Source: Casuarius casuarius (taxonomy: Eukaryota; Chordata; Aves; Casuariiformes; Casuariidae). From it: a DNA stretch of 64,000 bases. The notes under the pieces were generated by a model. The model was not told where the DNA came from. It made no database searches and saw only the letters and a program-made list of their open reading frames with translations. The position numbers were made by a program, and so were the translations under genes. Position 1 is the first letter of the stretch. The number at the start of each line of letters is the position of its first letter. Below are positions 14,120-29,100 of the stretch, one piece after another. The DNA lies in contig PTFA01000085.1 of NCBI GenBank assembly GCA_003342895.1, forward strand, positions 2,012,897-2,076,896, read 5' to 3'.

Positions 14120-17100
14120 CCAGTTCTCTCATATCTTGGGAATAGCATGGCTTAATAGTCTCCTTTCTCACCTCTTTCATTTGTGATATATGAACATGAA
14201 GATGGGAAATTAAGTATTTACATTCATGCTACAGTCAAAATGTGAACCAACTAGACTTTTCCTTATGGAGTTACCTTAGCTCTTATGTGTAAGCAGTTTT
14301 TTTTTTAAAAAAAGACAGGTTATGTGTGAGAGGTTTCCTTTTCTAAGGAACTGTACTTTCAACTGTGCCAAACACTTTTAGAGATAAGTGTGCAGGGAGG
14401 TTTTTTTTTGTCTAATTGCAAGTATATTGCTCTAGAAGAAGGTTCTTTGTGAGAAATCAGAGAGATTAAGATTTTTAAGAAATGCAGAGATGCACAGAAG
14501 TGTTGTTTGTTAAGCAATTCTTAATTTTCCAAATGAAAGTTGTGGAAAGCTTTCTAATGCTGGTAGCGGTCCTAAGGAACTTGATTACTATTTATATGCA
14601 CAAGAAAGCATGTTAGTTAAGTTTATATATTTAACTGTTATTTATAAATCATTCAGCACCTGTACAGAAGGAAGCAGTAAAAGAGAGAGCCTTGGATAGC
14701 ATTTATTTTCTGTTCAGTCAAATATCTTGTTGTGCTACACTTGCTTTTTCGCTGACGACACTCAGATTCCAGTTGGCGTTTCCAGCTTATCGTTGCTGCC
14801 TTGCAGTGGGTCAACCTCAAAACCATTTTGAATTCAAAGACATTTGGGCTTGTGACTGCTGTAATATTGCCTAAATGGGTTATTCTCTCTCTTTGATTTG
14901 CTGGCATAATATTTCAGCAAGGGGTATTCGAATGGATTACGCCAAGTGGACTGTTTAGAGTAGTTGCTGGGTTAGCCATTATTGGTTTTAAAAAAAAAAT
15001 TTTTAATGCAAAATTACAAATTAGGAAATCGCTGGTAACAGAAAACTTTTTGTATCTGAGCAGAGGAGCCCAATAGGAGGCATTCAGTTCTAAAGCCCCC
15101 AAGTTAACTTTGCACAGCAAAAGAAAAATGCTGCTTTTGTGTGTGTGTGGGGGGGGGGGGGTGTTTTTTTTCCTTCATGTCAATAATTACTTCTGAGAGC
15201 TTTTAAATGACAGGAGGCCTTTAACCCAAACACCTGCTGCCTGCTTGGATAACCTGCAGAAAGCTGAAGGCTTTAATGGTTCAAGTCTGTTATGAAGGAG
15301 TTTAAGTGAATGTTAAACTGATCAAATGAATTTGCTGTAAAAATAGTATGTGTCCACTTATGCACTGCTGCTTGGTCTCTGTGTTTGACCATGACCAGCA
15401 CTGGACTTCAATACCTTAAACCTTATTTTAAACTGAAAATATCTAGCTGGTGCTAAGTCATTTTTGACAAGAGCTCTTGATCTAGTTTATGTTGTTAGAC
15501 AGAAAGATAGGAATTTTTAGTGAAGGAGCGAAACCTATGCTGTAATCTGAAAACAAAACTTCTGGTATTCACTGGGGCCAGGACTTTCCCAGAACTACGT
15601 GTATAGAATTACTTCTAAGCATTGTTATTTGTTGGCTTTTAATCTTGCTATCTAGCATAAAAATACTCCATTTCTTAATCTCCGCCATATCAGTTTCCCT
15701 CAATTACGTTGTCATCCAAGATTTTGTTTATAGAGCGTCTAAGCCACAAACTACTTACCTATCCTTTTCGATTCAAAAGAACACTTTGGCAAATGTAACT
15801 TTATTTTCATCTTTTTGAGATGACTTTTGAAACCAAAACTGAAATGCAAAGAGAAGTAAAGTAAGAATATAACTTGCTTCTGCAGGTGAAATGGTGCGGC
15901 AGGCCAGGGTGCTGGCTCAGGCTACCTCAGACCTGGTCAATGCCATGAGATCAGATGCCGAAGCAGAGATCGACATGGACAACTCCAAGAAGCTTCTGGC
16001 TGCTGCGAAGCTCCTGGCAGATTCTACAGCCCGCATGGTTGAAGCTGCAAAGGTACCAGAAAGCTGAACTGTCAGCCTAAAATCATATAGTTAGACACAA
16101 AGAGGAGGTGTGCTATGTTATGAAAAGGAACTGAATGATAGTAGAGTGTGTCTTTCTTATCCTGTAAATGTTTTGTATTCAACCATTTATCTTGGGTATC
16201 TTCAGAAAATCCTATTTATTAGATATCTGTTTGGTTGATTTTTAAAATCTTTCCTGCATTGTTTTGCAGGGTAATTACTACCAGCCATAGCCACTGTGGT
16301 GCAAAATTTTGTGCTAGTCTTCNAATTCACACCCAACAGAAAAAACTCATACAACTGACAGAAGCAGTAACAAAGAAACTCTACTTCCTTTTTTTTTTCC
16401 TTTTTCTCTTTTTTCCTTCTTCAGGCAATGCAGCCTTTCTGTCTGCCTTGGGAAGAGCTTCCTCCATCTGGGGAGTCTTGTCCATGTCTGCCCATTTTGT
16501 CTGCCCTCGCCAGAGGGGCACATATCTAGCCATTTATCTCCTTTTTGTGCTTAAAAACAAAACAAAACAAAAAAAGACTATTTAAATCCACTGGGTAGGA
16601 ATACGCCCTTTGAGTAATTTCCCAGACCTTGCACTTAATTTTTTTTTTTCTTTTTCCTTCCCTCCCAGATAACCCAGACAATCTCTTGGGCCTTTAGAAG
16701 GCCAATATGCTTAGTTACAGAGCATACCCTTTCCAGTACTTTCTCAGATGTCAAATGGAGAAAAACCGCTGTGTCAAATCACAGATTTTAGATTACAGTT
16801 ACTGAAAGGCACATTACATTTTTAAAAATGATTATATGAATGTAGGTTTTGAAACAATTGAAATACACTGTTATGGAGCATAGTGGAAGCCATTTACAAA
16901 ACACCTTTTTTCCAGAGTACTTAATTGTAGTAGATTTTTAATGTCAGTAAAACTTTTTAATGCCTGTTGTTGGAGATGGGAGAGAAATAGCTATTACTCA
17001 GATATGAAGTAAAAGTTCAACTCCCTTCCTAAAACTACTTGACATGTACAGCAACAATCTGCACTGGCAATACATATTCTGCTTCAGATTGTTTTGATAG

Positions 17101-20100
17101 TTTAATGTTTTTTCTTTCTAACTTCAGTTAAAGTAGTATAAAGAAAATAAAGGCAGATGATGTTGAGGTGGTCTGGAACTAAAGCTTTCATATTCTTCTA
17201 CATTCTCTCCAGGAATTTCTTCTGAGGGCTCATGTTTTTTGCTTTGAAATTTTGTGTAGGGAGCTGCAGCCAATCCTGAAAATGAGGATCAACAGCAGCG
17301 TCTTAGAGAAGCAGCTGAGGGACTACGTGTTGCCACAAATGCTGCTGCACAGAATGCTATCAAGAAGAAAATTGTCAACAGATTAGAGGTTGGAAACTAG
17401 ATCCTGTGATTTTTTTTTTCAGTTTATTTTGATAATTAATATCTGTAGATAATTTTAAGCAATTAAATTTTAAACAATTAAAAATGCATATGTTACGTAA
17501 AGTGCTAAGCAAAAGATGATGATGTTGTAAGTTCTGTTCCAGAACACAAGGCTTGGAATTTGTTTGAGGTGCTAACATGTGATAGCACTGTTGTCAGATG
17601 CAGAAAAACTGAGCAATTTCTATCACTGAAGTGAACTGATGAAAGCATTTTATTCAGAAGGAATTTGGTGGGTTAGTCGTAAAGTTAAAACAGCTGAGGG
17701 CTACTGCTTCATTAGTGTTTTAAATTATCTGTAATCTGTCATTTACACAAAATATCCTTTGGTGTTTTTCCTGGTATGTATCAGAGTTCCATGTAAATTT
17801 CCCTACAAAGACATGTTAAATTGCACCATATCCAATTAAACTGTTAAGCTACTCAGAGAATCAAAGAAGCAGAAACAAAAGTGAAGAGACTCATAATAGC
17901 TGGTGGCGCAGCCAAGGGCAGAAAGGCAGTTCACTATGCATTGAAGATAAAATTTAGCTTACACTTGTCTAGTGAAGGTTTGAACTTCCCATTTTCAGTT
18001 AAAATATAGAAAAAACAGATAAAAACAGCCTTTCAGAATACATAATTTCCTACTGTGCTTTTATAGTAAACAGAAAATGATTCAAGTGAAATGAGATGTG
18101 ACCAAAGTAGATAACCATCTTCTGGAAGTGTGTCAAATCTGCCCTATCTATATAAGACACAAAATCATAAATATTTTAGAAAATGAATATTTAATTATTA
18201 ATATACTATATAATTTTGTAACTAAATGCAAAAAAAAATCTTTAGAAAGGACTGTTTTTGTTTTGCTTCAATATAGTATATATTGTCTTGGAAGATGTAT
18301 GTAGTGATGAGGCTGAACCTCATGCTTGGTTTTATTTATCTGGTGGGCCAGTTAAAGAGCAGTATTGTGCAACATGTTGGAAGGTATGTGATAAATGGTT
18401 GAATATTTAATTTTGTGATAGGGAGAGATTGATGATAAGACACCTAGATGTTTGAACAGGGTCTTGTTAGTGCTTTTAGACCCAGCAATACTAGTAGTGC
18501 ATCATTTTAATATCTTTTCTTCCCAAGAGCAATCTCAGTAGAAGAAAGCCTTGGTTCCCTTGATTTTTTGATCAGAGGTGCTAATGTGGCAGCATGGATC
18601 GCTAACTGTTCTTTGCCTGATCTTTCTGGCCTTTTGAAAGAGATAATTCATTAGAGATTTTTGCTCTCCCCAATTGAGATCTTTTGGTAATATTTCCAAC
18701 CCACAAAATGAAGGAGGAAGAGCTTAGAATCCTTACAGTTCCAGATGTTTTTTCCTTTATTATTGCTAAGGTTGAGATGGATAACAATTTTCAGGTTGTA
18801 GAGACGTTTTTCATTTTCATCTTGAAAAAGGAGTGACCCTGAGTTTTCTTAAGGCAAATTAATCAAGGGAAACAATGTTTTAATATGTCAGTTACTAATT
18901 TCAGTGTTACCTATATTATGTATTTCATCCTCTGAATTACTTGGACTTTTTTATCAGTAAGTGTTCTAACTATTTCTTTTTCTCCAAAGATGGCAGCTAA
19001 ACAAGCTGCAGCTGCTGCCACTCAGACAATTGCAGCTTCTCAGAATGCAGCTGTTTCAAACAAGAACACTGCAGCCCACCAGCAACTTGTGCAGAGCTGC
19101 AAGGTAAATATATCACAACTGATTGGCAAATAACCTTGGAATCAACTTTATGGGAAACTGAAGATCACCTTCTATAATCAGTTTGGTTTGACCTGAAGGG
19201 AGATTTAAAAACTATTGGTCAGTATGTATTCCAGAAAACCTTGATTTATTGTATTATCCATAGTTTCTATATGTTACTGTGTGGGGAGCTTTGAAAAGCT
19301 GAGCTACTGAGTAGCTGCCTGTTACAAATACCCTTGCAAACACCTTTACTAGAAGAAGGGATTGACAGCCATATATACCTTTGCATTTACATGTGGAATA
19401 CCAACCGATTTACCTAGGGCAAGGGCTGTAGGCAAAAGTTGTACTGCAAGTCGGTCAGCAGTACTGTATATGCAGAGCTAAGCTAGAAGCACTGGGCAAG
19501 TGGGTGCAGTTGCTCAGGAATTGGTACAGTGGCAAGAAGTCTTGGCCATCAGTTCAGTGCACAACTTTGCCCTTCAATGGTTGGGTCTAGCTCTGTGATT
19601 ATCAGAAGGGGCTGTTGAATGACATATGCAGTAAAATGGCACTGAGGGCTGTTGCGGAATAAACATTTAAATGTTCCACAAAAAAGTGTGGAATAACATA
19701 GTATGGAATAGTGTTTTATAGTATAATAAGGTAAAATCCTTGTTTAATGTATTGGTCCTATATAATTAACAACACTGATCTTTCTATTCTGGTTATCAGC
19801 CTACAAGCGATTTGGTCCTTAAATGTCATTTTCCAAACTAAGTTACAGACCATACTCTATAGGATTACATGATTCTAAGCTCTCAGTTAAGCTACCAGGA
19901 GCACAGAGCTAAAGGTATGCCTGAAGTAAAGCACATTTTTATAGTTTAAAGCTGGAATTCAGAGCTTCTCTGAGAAGTGTTCTCTTTGGTGTTAAGCTAC
20001 AGTTGCCATCTGAATTTCTAGCTTTGACTAATGTTGCTTCAAGGTTTTTAGAGAAATTAAAGAAAACAATTTTTTAAATAAGCGATAGAATGTAAAAGTG

Positions 20101-23100
20101 TGCTCTTCTAAATAGAGCAGTTATGTAGGGGGTGAGAAGAAAACCATTAAAGAAGGCATTCTCAAAAAACACGTTCGGCAGTTATTTCTTGTCACGCTGG
20201 TGTTCCTAAGAAAACTGGGAAATAAATTTTGTAGCTCAAGTACATTTCAAGACTGTTGTAGGCAGCTGATATTTCAGCATGAATAATAATAAAGTTTATT
20301 TCCTGTATTGCTATTAGTTTATTGTAAATTTGACCTGGATGCTGATTTATTAGACAGCAGGTCCAATATCCACTTTCGTACTTTGGGGAGGGCAGAAGGA
20401 GAAATCGGTGTTGCACTGCTGAAGTAAGTGTTACTGTAAAGTGGACTGACAAGGAGTCATGCGAGCATGAGTTTGGGCAGTCTCAGAATAAACTTTTAAT
20501 GATATGCATTTCCAAATGTTACAGGCATGCTATAAACTTTATATTGTTAGAAGTCAAGGAAAAGTAGGCTGAGGTGCTGAGTATAAAAGACAACGTTTTT
20601 CTGAAAGCAAGATATTCTCTTGAAAATCTAAGCCACTTACACCTCCACTACTGGCATNTGAACATGCAAAGGCAGTCACTGAAAATACTTTATGCCAACA
20701 TAATTTTATGGAAGAATCTTGTCTGTCATATGGTTTTTAAACTAATGGGTAGCATGAATAAAGATTTCTAAGTTACAGTAGAAAGCCTCTGAAAAATCCT
20801 CTCGTATTAATTCAGTTCCATGCAATCCTAAACAAATTCAGTGCAGGCACAAGGGTATTGTAGCTTTGAATTCTATGGGTTGGCCTTAAGGGTGGAGGAC
20901 TTGCTTTACTCTCAGAGGGCTGGGGGGATGCTTATCTGCTAAAAGCTGCTTCCTTTGTTTCCTACAGAATGTTGCTGATCACATTCCTCAGTTGGTGCAG
21001 GGTGTAAGAGGAAGTCAGGCTCAGGCAGAAGACCTCAGTGCCCAGCTAGCGCTGATAAATTCCAGCCAGAACTTCCTTCAGGTGAAGTGAATCATTCACT
21101 GTAGTAGAATCCCTTGGAGCAAAAGGCATTTTTGAATGCTGTATGTTTTTGTTTGTGCTAAATAAGCAGAGAGCTGTTGAGAACTGTTTAAATAAGTTCC
21201 TTAGCTCACAATCAGTAATGAAAATTTAGTTCCTCAGGTCAGATGGCTAAAGTATGTTGAAGCTGTGGAGAGTGAAAAATAACAAAATTGTGGATATAAG
21301 TAACAAGAAAACTGAAGGATATGAGAAAGGAGCATTCATGGCAGTGGCATTCCTCTTCTGGGGAAAGTGTTTAATGAACAAGGTGGTGAGAATTCAGCAT
21401 CTCTCTAAGCAGAGGTTTGAATGTGCGAGGTACTGTTGTAAGCATTCCTGGTGAAGGTCAAGTCACAGTGTTGCAATAAGTACTTCCAGAGTTCTTTGCA
21501 AGTCAAGGGGAATATTACTGATGTTCTTTAGATATTAGCCTGCCAGCGTAGTGGATCTTGATCAAAGTTTTGAGCAAAACCTACGGTTCAAGTCTGTGCT
21601 TCTTTGAAAGTATCAGAAGCATGGTGATGGTGCAGAACCAGCAAAGTAGGCAAACTTTATTAGCAGCAAGCCTTGTGGAGAGTTATTGCTTGAATTATTT
21701 TTTCAACTTACAGAATTTTGAAAGAATTTAATTGGAAATTTGTTAACAAATTTGGCATCTGTGCTGCCTGGACCTGCTTGTATCGCATAGATCCTGAATG
21801 GCAAAACTGCAAGTTTAAACAATCTGCAGAAGTACTTAAAGGCTTCAGGTGGACATTGGTACCTTTGAAGTGGTAAAGCACAAATAGTTTTGGCTGCAGA
21901 GGACACTGGGGTATGGATTGTGACAGGGTGCAGCAAGGGAATAAACAGACTGGGAGCTAGGAAGTGCATGGTTANTGGGTGAACAAGTGCATGAGCTGGT
22001 CATCTCAGAAGATGTAGAGGCCTCATGGTTGCTGTGTGAATGGGGGAAGCAGACATTTTCTGTTTGATCATTCATTCAATCCTAAGCCTCATTTAAAGGG
22101 AGTGAGCTAATAAAACCCAAAGTGTTCCTTTCTCTTCTTTGAACAGCCTGGAAGTAAAATGGTGGCATCTGCTAAAGCTGCCGTCCCCACAGTGACTGAT
22201 CAAGCAGCAGCAATGCAGCTAAGTCAGTGTGCAAAGAATCTTGCCACCAGTTTAGCTGAGCTGCGAACTGCCTCTCAGAAGGTAGGTAAATAGTAGTTTC
22301 AATCAGAGCAAGCTGGCCAAGCTGATGGTCACAGGCTCACTCCTGCTTTGCCCACTGTCTCTTCCCCCAGGGGAGTGGTTATGCTTAGGCAGTGTTTGTT
22401 GCTCACTATCTCTTTCTGTGCATAGTTTGCCCTGAGTCCAAAGTGGCTTCTGTTATCATAATTGAAAGGGGAGAAAGAAGTGGCAAGAAACCTGAAGAGC
22501 TTGTGCTACCGTTGCCATATCAAAATGACAGGAGGAAGATGTGCACTAAGCAGCCCATCAAAGCTCTGAGCTGCTGTTACATCTGGAGGCAGTGATAGGG
22601 AAAGGGAGTTTACCTCCTGCACATGCTTGGCTCAGGAGAACCCAGATCTGTCTCTGCTGTGGTCCATGGAGTGACAGCAGACTGCAGAGCCACTCCAGTT
22701 CTCAAGGAAGTAGAGGCTAATTGTGCTTGATGCACAGATTTCTAAATCTTATGTATTATTGGGGGGGAGGAGTACTGAAAAATCTGCTCTTTTCTGGTGC
22801 ACACAGACACCTAAACCCAGCATTGCAGCATATACTAGCACACCTGAGTGAACTTTAAACTCTAGCTCAGGTATTGATGATTGTGTGGCTGCCATATCAA
22901 AGGCCTGTGAGCAATTTATTCATCATACTTAAGCTGTTTTTCAAAGATGAAGTCCAGGCTGCAGTAGTTATACTTTCTCTGTACCTGAACTGTCTAATAT
23001 GTACATGTAATACTGTACATGTACAGAAGCTAAAGATATCTCGTTCCCCTGGGGGCTCTTAGCTTGTGAGTAGATTAATGCATTCTTAAGAAGATTGTGT

Positions 23101-26100
23101 GGAAATTTGTAATCTGTGATGGGTAACACTTCTGAATGCCTGCAGCTCCTCTTGAAGTCATGAGACCCACCATCATGTTACATGATGTTTGGCAGATGAT
23201 ATCTGAAGCATTTACCATTTTTGGTAGTGGAAAAGGCTTACAGATCCTAACAGTTTTGTTGATCTGATTTCTGAATAGGCTCATGAAGCGTGTGGCCCAA
23301 TGGAAATTGATTCTGCTTTGAACACAGTCCAGACATTGAAAAATGAACTGCAAGATGCAAAGATGGCAGCTGTGGATGGACAGTTAAAACCTCTTCCAGG
23401 AGAAACGGTGATTGATAGAGCATGTTTTGTTTAAAAACAAAGAACCCTATGACGTTAGCTGTTAAAAAGAAAAGTAAATGTTTGAGGCAAGACAAGTCAG
23501 GAGGCCCTGGCTAATGGTCATTCTGAGAGGATTTTACACTAATTCTCTTAAAAAGAGAATATATTCCTACTGCATCAATAAAAGCATATTCTGTAGTGGG
23601 AGCATGTAGGACCTCCTTCCATATTGCACAAACTAAAATTCAGTAGTCCTGTTTCAAAGTCTCTTTCCTTTTTGACTAGGAAATTATAATGACAAAGAGA
23701 ACTGTAAATTTGATATTATGCTAGGCTTACAGAGTGAAATGTTTAATTTGACAAAAGCCTCCTTCTCCCCTCAGATTTAGGTAAGGTTTTCCATTAGCAA
23801 TTTTAAAATATACTTCTGTGGGTTTTTTTGTTTTTCACACAACCAGATACATGATTTTATTTCAGCCAGGATGTGGAAAGCATGCTAATCAGGTTTCAGA
23901 GGACTGGTGTGTGTTTGTGTGTTTCAGTAGCTGAAGTAAAAGCTTTAGAGGGGGGAGTAGGGAATTTTTTCATACCACTTAAAAGGAAAGTGTGCTTTAA
24001 TTGAGCTTAAACACATAATTTTGTCCTTTGCAATTTTTCACAGCTTGAGAAATGTGCTCAGGATCTGGGTAGTACATCGAAAGCTGTTGGTTCATCAATG
24101 GCCCAGCTGTTAACTTGTGCTGCTCAAGGCAACGAGCACTACACAGGTACTGTTTTATTCCTAATGTCTGAGAAAACTCTGCTTTCCATAATATACTTGT
24201 TAGAAGGTTTTCTTATCACGGGCTACTTAAATCATGGAATTGCTTGCTTCCTTATTTTTATGCAGATAGTATATTTTGCAAGTTGCTAGAAATTGCTAAT
24301 GTAAAGAACGTGCTTCATGATGGAATAAATAGTGTTGCAGTCTGCTGTATGTCTGTGTATAATCAGAATGGATTGAGACATCTGTTGTTTTTGAAAATAT
24401 ATGCCACCAAAACTCTTTGTGAAGGACAGAATTAAAGTGTAATGCAATTGTAAAGGTCAGTGCTGCTGAAAATGTTGCTATGCACTCTTAGAAGGTTAAA
24501 AGGGTCCTTGGGATATGTTTGCATTTTGTGCTTTAAAACATACTCAGGATGCTTTGATGATGTTAAAAACTGCATCACTTACTAGATGTTACAATGCAGC
24601 TAGTCTCTCTGACTCGATCATATTCATATAGTTGAGATTAAAGCCCATAAGGAAAAAAAGCGCACAGATTCTGCAGCTTGTTTTTTAGGAGTTGTCTCAG
24701 TTTTCATACCTGTACTTTTAGGAACTGAAAAGACCTGATAATGAAAACGTTCCTTGGGGGGAGAGAGAAGGTTTGCACTTGGATAATAAAATGTTCCATC
24801 TTCTTTCTGTAGGAAATGGAAGCTGTTAGTGCAAATGCTATGGTAGAATTTTCTTAATATTACTGATAAAATGCATTACAGCAATTATTTCATAGGTTAT
24901 AATTGCATCAAGGCTACATAACTTACAGCTGCTTTCGCTTGAAGCATATGCAATTGGATTAAGATGACACACATTTCTATTACACAGTTATGCAGAAGTT
25001 AGTACTGGATATCTGGTGAAGGAATACAAATACTTATACTTGAAGCTGATATCTAATAATTGAATTTAGTAGCTCTCTTAACATCAAGCTATGAGAGCTG
25101 TTCAATCAGGAAATCTTACGAAATAACAAGTTCCTATTCAGCTGAAGAATAGTCCTTTTCAGAACTCATATGACTATTTTCTATCTTATGCTATCTTGTT
25201 ATACAGGAACTTTCTTGTGCTCAAGCAAGCCCTGAGTGTTTGTAGGTGGTATGCTACATTCTGCTGCTCTTCAGTGATAAAATCTTTGCAGTTTATCTTC
25301 TATTTAATTCCTTTTTGTCTGCAACTGTCATTTTAAGTTTCTTTTCACTTTCTACTGAAAGTTATTGTAGAGGATATAAACAGCTCTAAATTGAAAGTAA
25401 AACAGTTAGACTTTTTTCTATTCTGGTGCTGTGATAAATTAAGTCAAGCTTAAAACATGGCTACTCATGCAATAAATAAAGGGAGAAGAATGTGTGGGTA
25501 TTGTTCCTGAAATTTTCCTTGAATTGAGAATGCAGAGAGCTCATATTGGTTTGTCAAATACAAAAGTTGTTACTGAGCAACATAGGTGGTGTACTCTTTC
25601 TGTCTAGCTTTGCTTGACTTTGGGGTATAGTGTCACTTTTTATTATCTTCTAAGTTTTCAGCATTTAAAAACGCTCAGGTGGTATGAACTGAAAAGTTAA
25701 AGGCATTGGTGTTAAAATGCTAACATGGCAACTCTGTAATTTGTTCTTGATTGCAATGTCCCAGCTTTTTAAATATTTGTAATATGGATATGAGAACGTT
25801 CTAGTCATTTCTAACGCTTCTAAATGTGGATAACCAAGAGGACTCCTACAGTCAATGGGAACCTTTTCCATAGTTTTGTTTTGGTAGGAATAGCATGATG
25901 TTAACATTATTGTCACTGAAAATATGCCACCTACATAAAAGGGATATATTATAGTACAGTCTGTCTACTATTCTATTGGCTAACAGAGATCTTCTATTGG
26001 AATGTTTTATATTGGTTTTCAGTAAGGTCTGAATTAAATTTCAAAAAAGGAATAGTGTGTCTGTTACACAATCAGAGGCCTTAGCTCTGGAGCTGATGAA

Positions 26101-29100
26101 CATCATAATGTTGGCCAGATAGATGACAAGCAAATTTTGTAACAGCTTCTCTGTGGCTTCATTCATTCATTTATTTTTATTTGCTTCTACTCACAATGGA
26201 GTTGGGTTATATGGAGCTGGCTTATTCCTAAAGATCTATTTTTTAGTTGCCTGAACTTGAGCTGTTAATACATAGATTTTTTTTTTTCAAAATCCCAAAG
26301 TCATCTTTTCAGAAGTGGTACAGATGCTGTGGCTCTGAAGTCACGTACACGGTTTTTGGAAACAATCACCTTCACCCATAGCTTGGAATACAGTTTTCTC
26401 ATGTACTATTTTTAGACTTCATTCTTTTCTCCTACTTCACTATAAGACCTATTCAGTGATTTAGAGCTGCCTGGAATGTGCTCTTTGGAGTATATTTATA
26501 TTATGGCTTCACTACAGGCATTTCGCTGGTTAAATGACGCTATGCATTTCAAACATGTTCATATTCGAAGGTGTTGTTTTAAACTGCATTTGAAATGTTG
26601 AAATGAGATCATTACCTGCAAATTCAGCTGTCATAAAATGAAAGGATTGTGTTTCTGAGGATACTAATAGTCCTTGGTGAAATCTGAACATAGGGGTCGC
26701 TGCCAGAGAAACTGCTCAGGCTCTGAAGACTTTGGCTCAGGCAGCACGAGGGGTTGCAGCATCTACTACAGACCCTGTGGCAGCCCATGCAATGTTGGAT
26801 TCAGCAAGAGATGTCATGGAAGGTTCTGCTATGCTTATTCAGGAGGCAAAGCAGGCCCTGGCCGCACCAGGGGATGCGGACAGGCAGCAGAGATTAGCCC
26901 AGGTGAGTTGTGATACGAGCTGCTACATGAATTATGGAAAACCCACTGAGATTACTTAGAACAGAGCACTAAATTGTAGAAAAACATAAAATAGGGCTGG
27001 AAAAAATATCGGAGGGTTGTCTAGTCTTTCCACCAGCTCTCAGGTAGTAATATCATGCTTATGCCAAATAATGCAGATGGTGCTGAGGTGCTGTATTGTA
27101 GTTATCTTTTAGAAAAAAGAGCTTATATGAAGATGCAGTTTATTAGTGCTTTCACTCCACAAAATACTTGGAAAGTGGGCTTCTAGACTGCAAAATGGAA
27201 CTGTAAAACTCAGCATTACCAAATCAAATATCTGTATTCATGTTCTATTTAAAATGTGAGCTGTAACTCATCAACTTTTCTATGCAGGTGACACCAGTGC
27301 TTCAGAAGACAGTAGTGACAGGTTCTTTTTTACTTGTTTGAAGAGCTCTGTATTTGGTTTGTATTTTAAATAAATTGTTATGAGGAGAGATTCATTTTAA
27401 GTAATAGGGTCAGGACTTTGAAAGAAGTTGCATGCAAAGGATTTCTCTAATTAGTATATGGTTAATTATTAGGGCTCCACTGATTAGGGGCATTCCCTTA
27501 GCTGCAATGCTGTAGCCTTTATCCCAGGTTCTGGCAGAAGTCATGGAGCTGCCCTGCCAAGACTATACTATCAAATGGGTAAGCGTAACTGATGACTACT
27601 GCTAGTCTACAGGTGAGCAAACCAAGGAAGTCACAAGCCTTAAAAATGGCCTCATTAGTCAGAATTTTAAAATGCCCAGCTGTAGAACATGCCTCCTGTT
27701 AGATCAATGACCGCTTAGGCCTTTCTCAGTCTGGGTATGTTTTACTTATGTTGTTGTAGGTGGCAAAAGCAGTATCTCATTCATTAAATAACTGTGTGAA
27801 TTGTCTGCCCGGACAAAAGGATGTGGATGTGGCTTTGAAGAGTATTGGAGAATCTAGCAAGAAGCTCCTTGTTGATTCGGTGAGATGTCTTTTAATGTAC
27901 AAATAATTTAAGAGAAATGGAAATCAGGTCTGTTACCCATGTGTCAAATTATTTAATAGCAAATGTGCTTTAAGTATACTTTGTGTAAGTTTTGTATAGA
28001 AGCCAATTCTCAGGCTGAAGCGCTGTTCTTCTAATTCATGGCGAAGTCAACATATGTTTGTGGCTTATGAAGGCAGAGTTCAAGTTGTCTTAGATCACCA
28101 TTAGTGCCAACTGTGATGCCACAATTTCACCATGAAAATTATCATCCAGTTCTGCTCTCACTCTCTGAGAAGTGATTGATTTCAGTTATAGTCATTCAAA
28201 AAGGTGCATCTAGAGTAATTTTGTGCAAAGATATAAAATGTTATGTTTCTGTTTCACTGCATCAGTGTCGCAAAAACCTTTTGTGCACTGGTAATTTGCC
28301 TGAAGGCTATGTGATTTGAACAACATAATCCTTCACCTACAAGTGATTCTGCTATTCTACAAAGGAGGAATTTTCTTTTGACGTTTGTGGAATGCCTTCA
28401 GTCAAATCAGGTCAGGACTGAGTTTGGAGTCATACAAGAACTGCTGATACTTCTGCTTTGTTCTGGGAAGCTTGTTTGCGGGAGTGAATGATGGCTTGGA
28501 GAACAAGATTCTTAAATTTTTTTCGGTGCTCATCACTTTGAGTTTCATAGCTGAACCATAAAATAGCTGTCACCTTGTCTGTCCCTTGAAAACTTCCTCT
28601 TTTGAACTCAGATGATACTTTGGGCTTCAAAGTCAAAGGCTTATCTTCCTGCATACAGCAGGACTAAGCTGTGTTGTATTGGTTTCTGGTTGAGAGCTAT
28701 CACTAGCAATGCAGATGCAGTGCTCTGTTCTAGCTTGTATGTGAAGCCCATTGCTGTATTGCATTAGTGTTCTTGAATTGTGTTGAACTTTTCAGTCACG
28801 AAGGGTTAGTGTGACTTGTTAGCCCATAAAATACAGCTCCTGTTCTCTTGCAGCTACCACCAAGTTCCAAGTCTTTCCAAGAAGCTCAGAGTGAGCTGAA
28901 CCAGGCAGCAGCAGATCTGAACCAGTCGGCAGGAGAAGTTGTCCATGCTACGAGGGGCCAAAGNGGGGAATTGGCTGCAGCCTCTGGAAAATTCAGTGAT
29001 GATTTTGATGAATTCCTTGATGCTGGTATTGAAATGGCTGGCCAAGCACAAGTAAGGTTTTTTGTTTTTATCATGCTAATCGAGACAAGGGCTATCGTGG

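Larger units (their letters stand above)
13349..15885 (+). other. TLN2 intron, 2.5 kb, with assembly gap
   Basis: It contains a poly-T tract broken by a 17-base N gap at 14062-14078 and a (GT)n/G-run at 15139-15161. No exon or mobile element was recognised in the remaining unique sequence. Confidence 0.8.

Noticed and set aside
18990..18992. ATG at the start of the R4 exon as an internal translation start
   Set aside because: It directly follows a splice acceptor and replaces Val of mammals. Nothing suggests initiation there.
28430..28654. 74-codon antisense frame rich in Lys and Gln
   Set aside because: A length expected many times by chance in 64 kb, with no recognisable motif.
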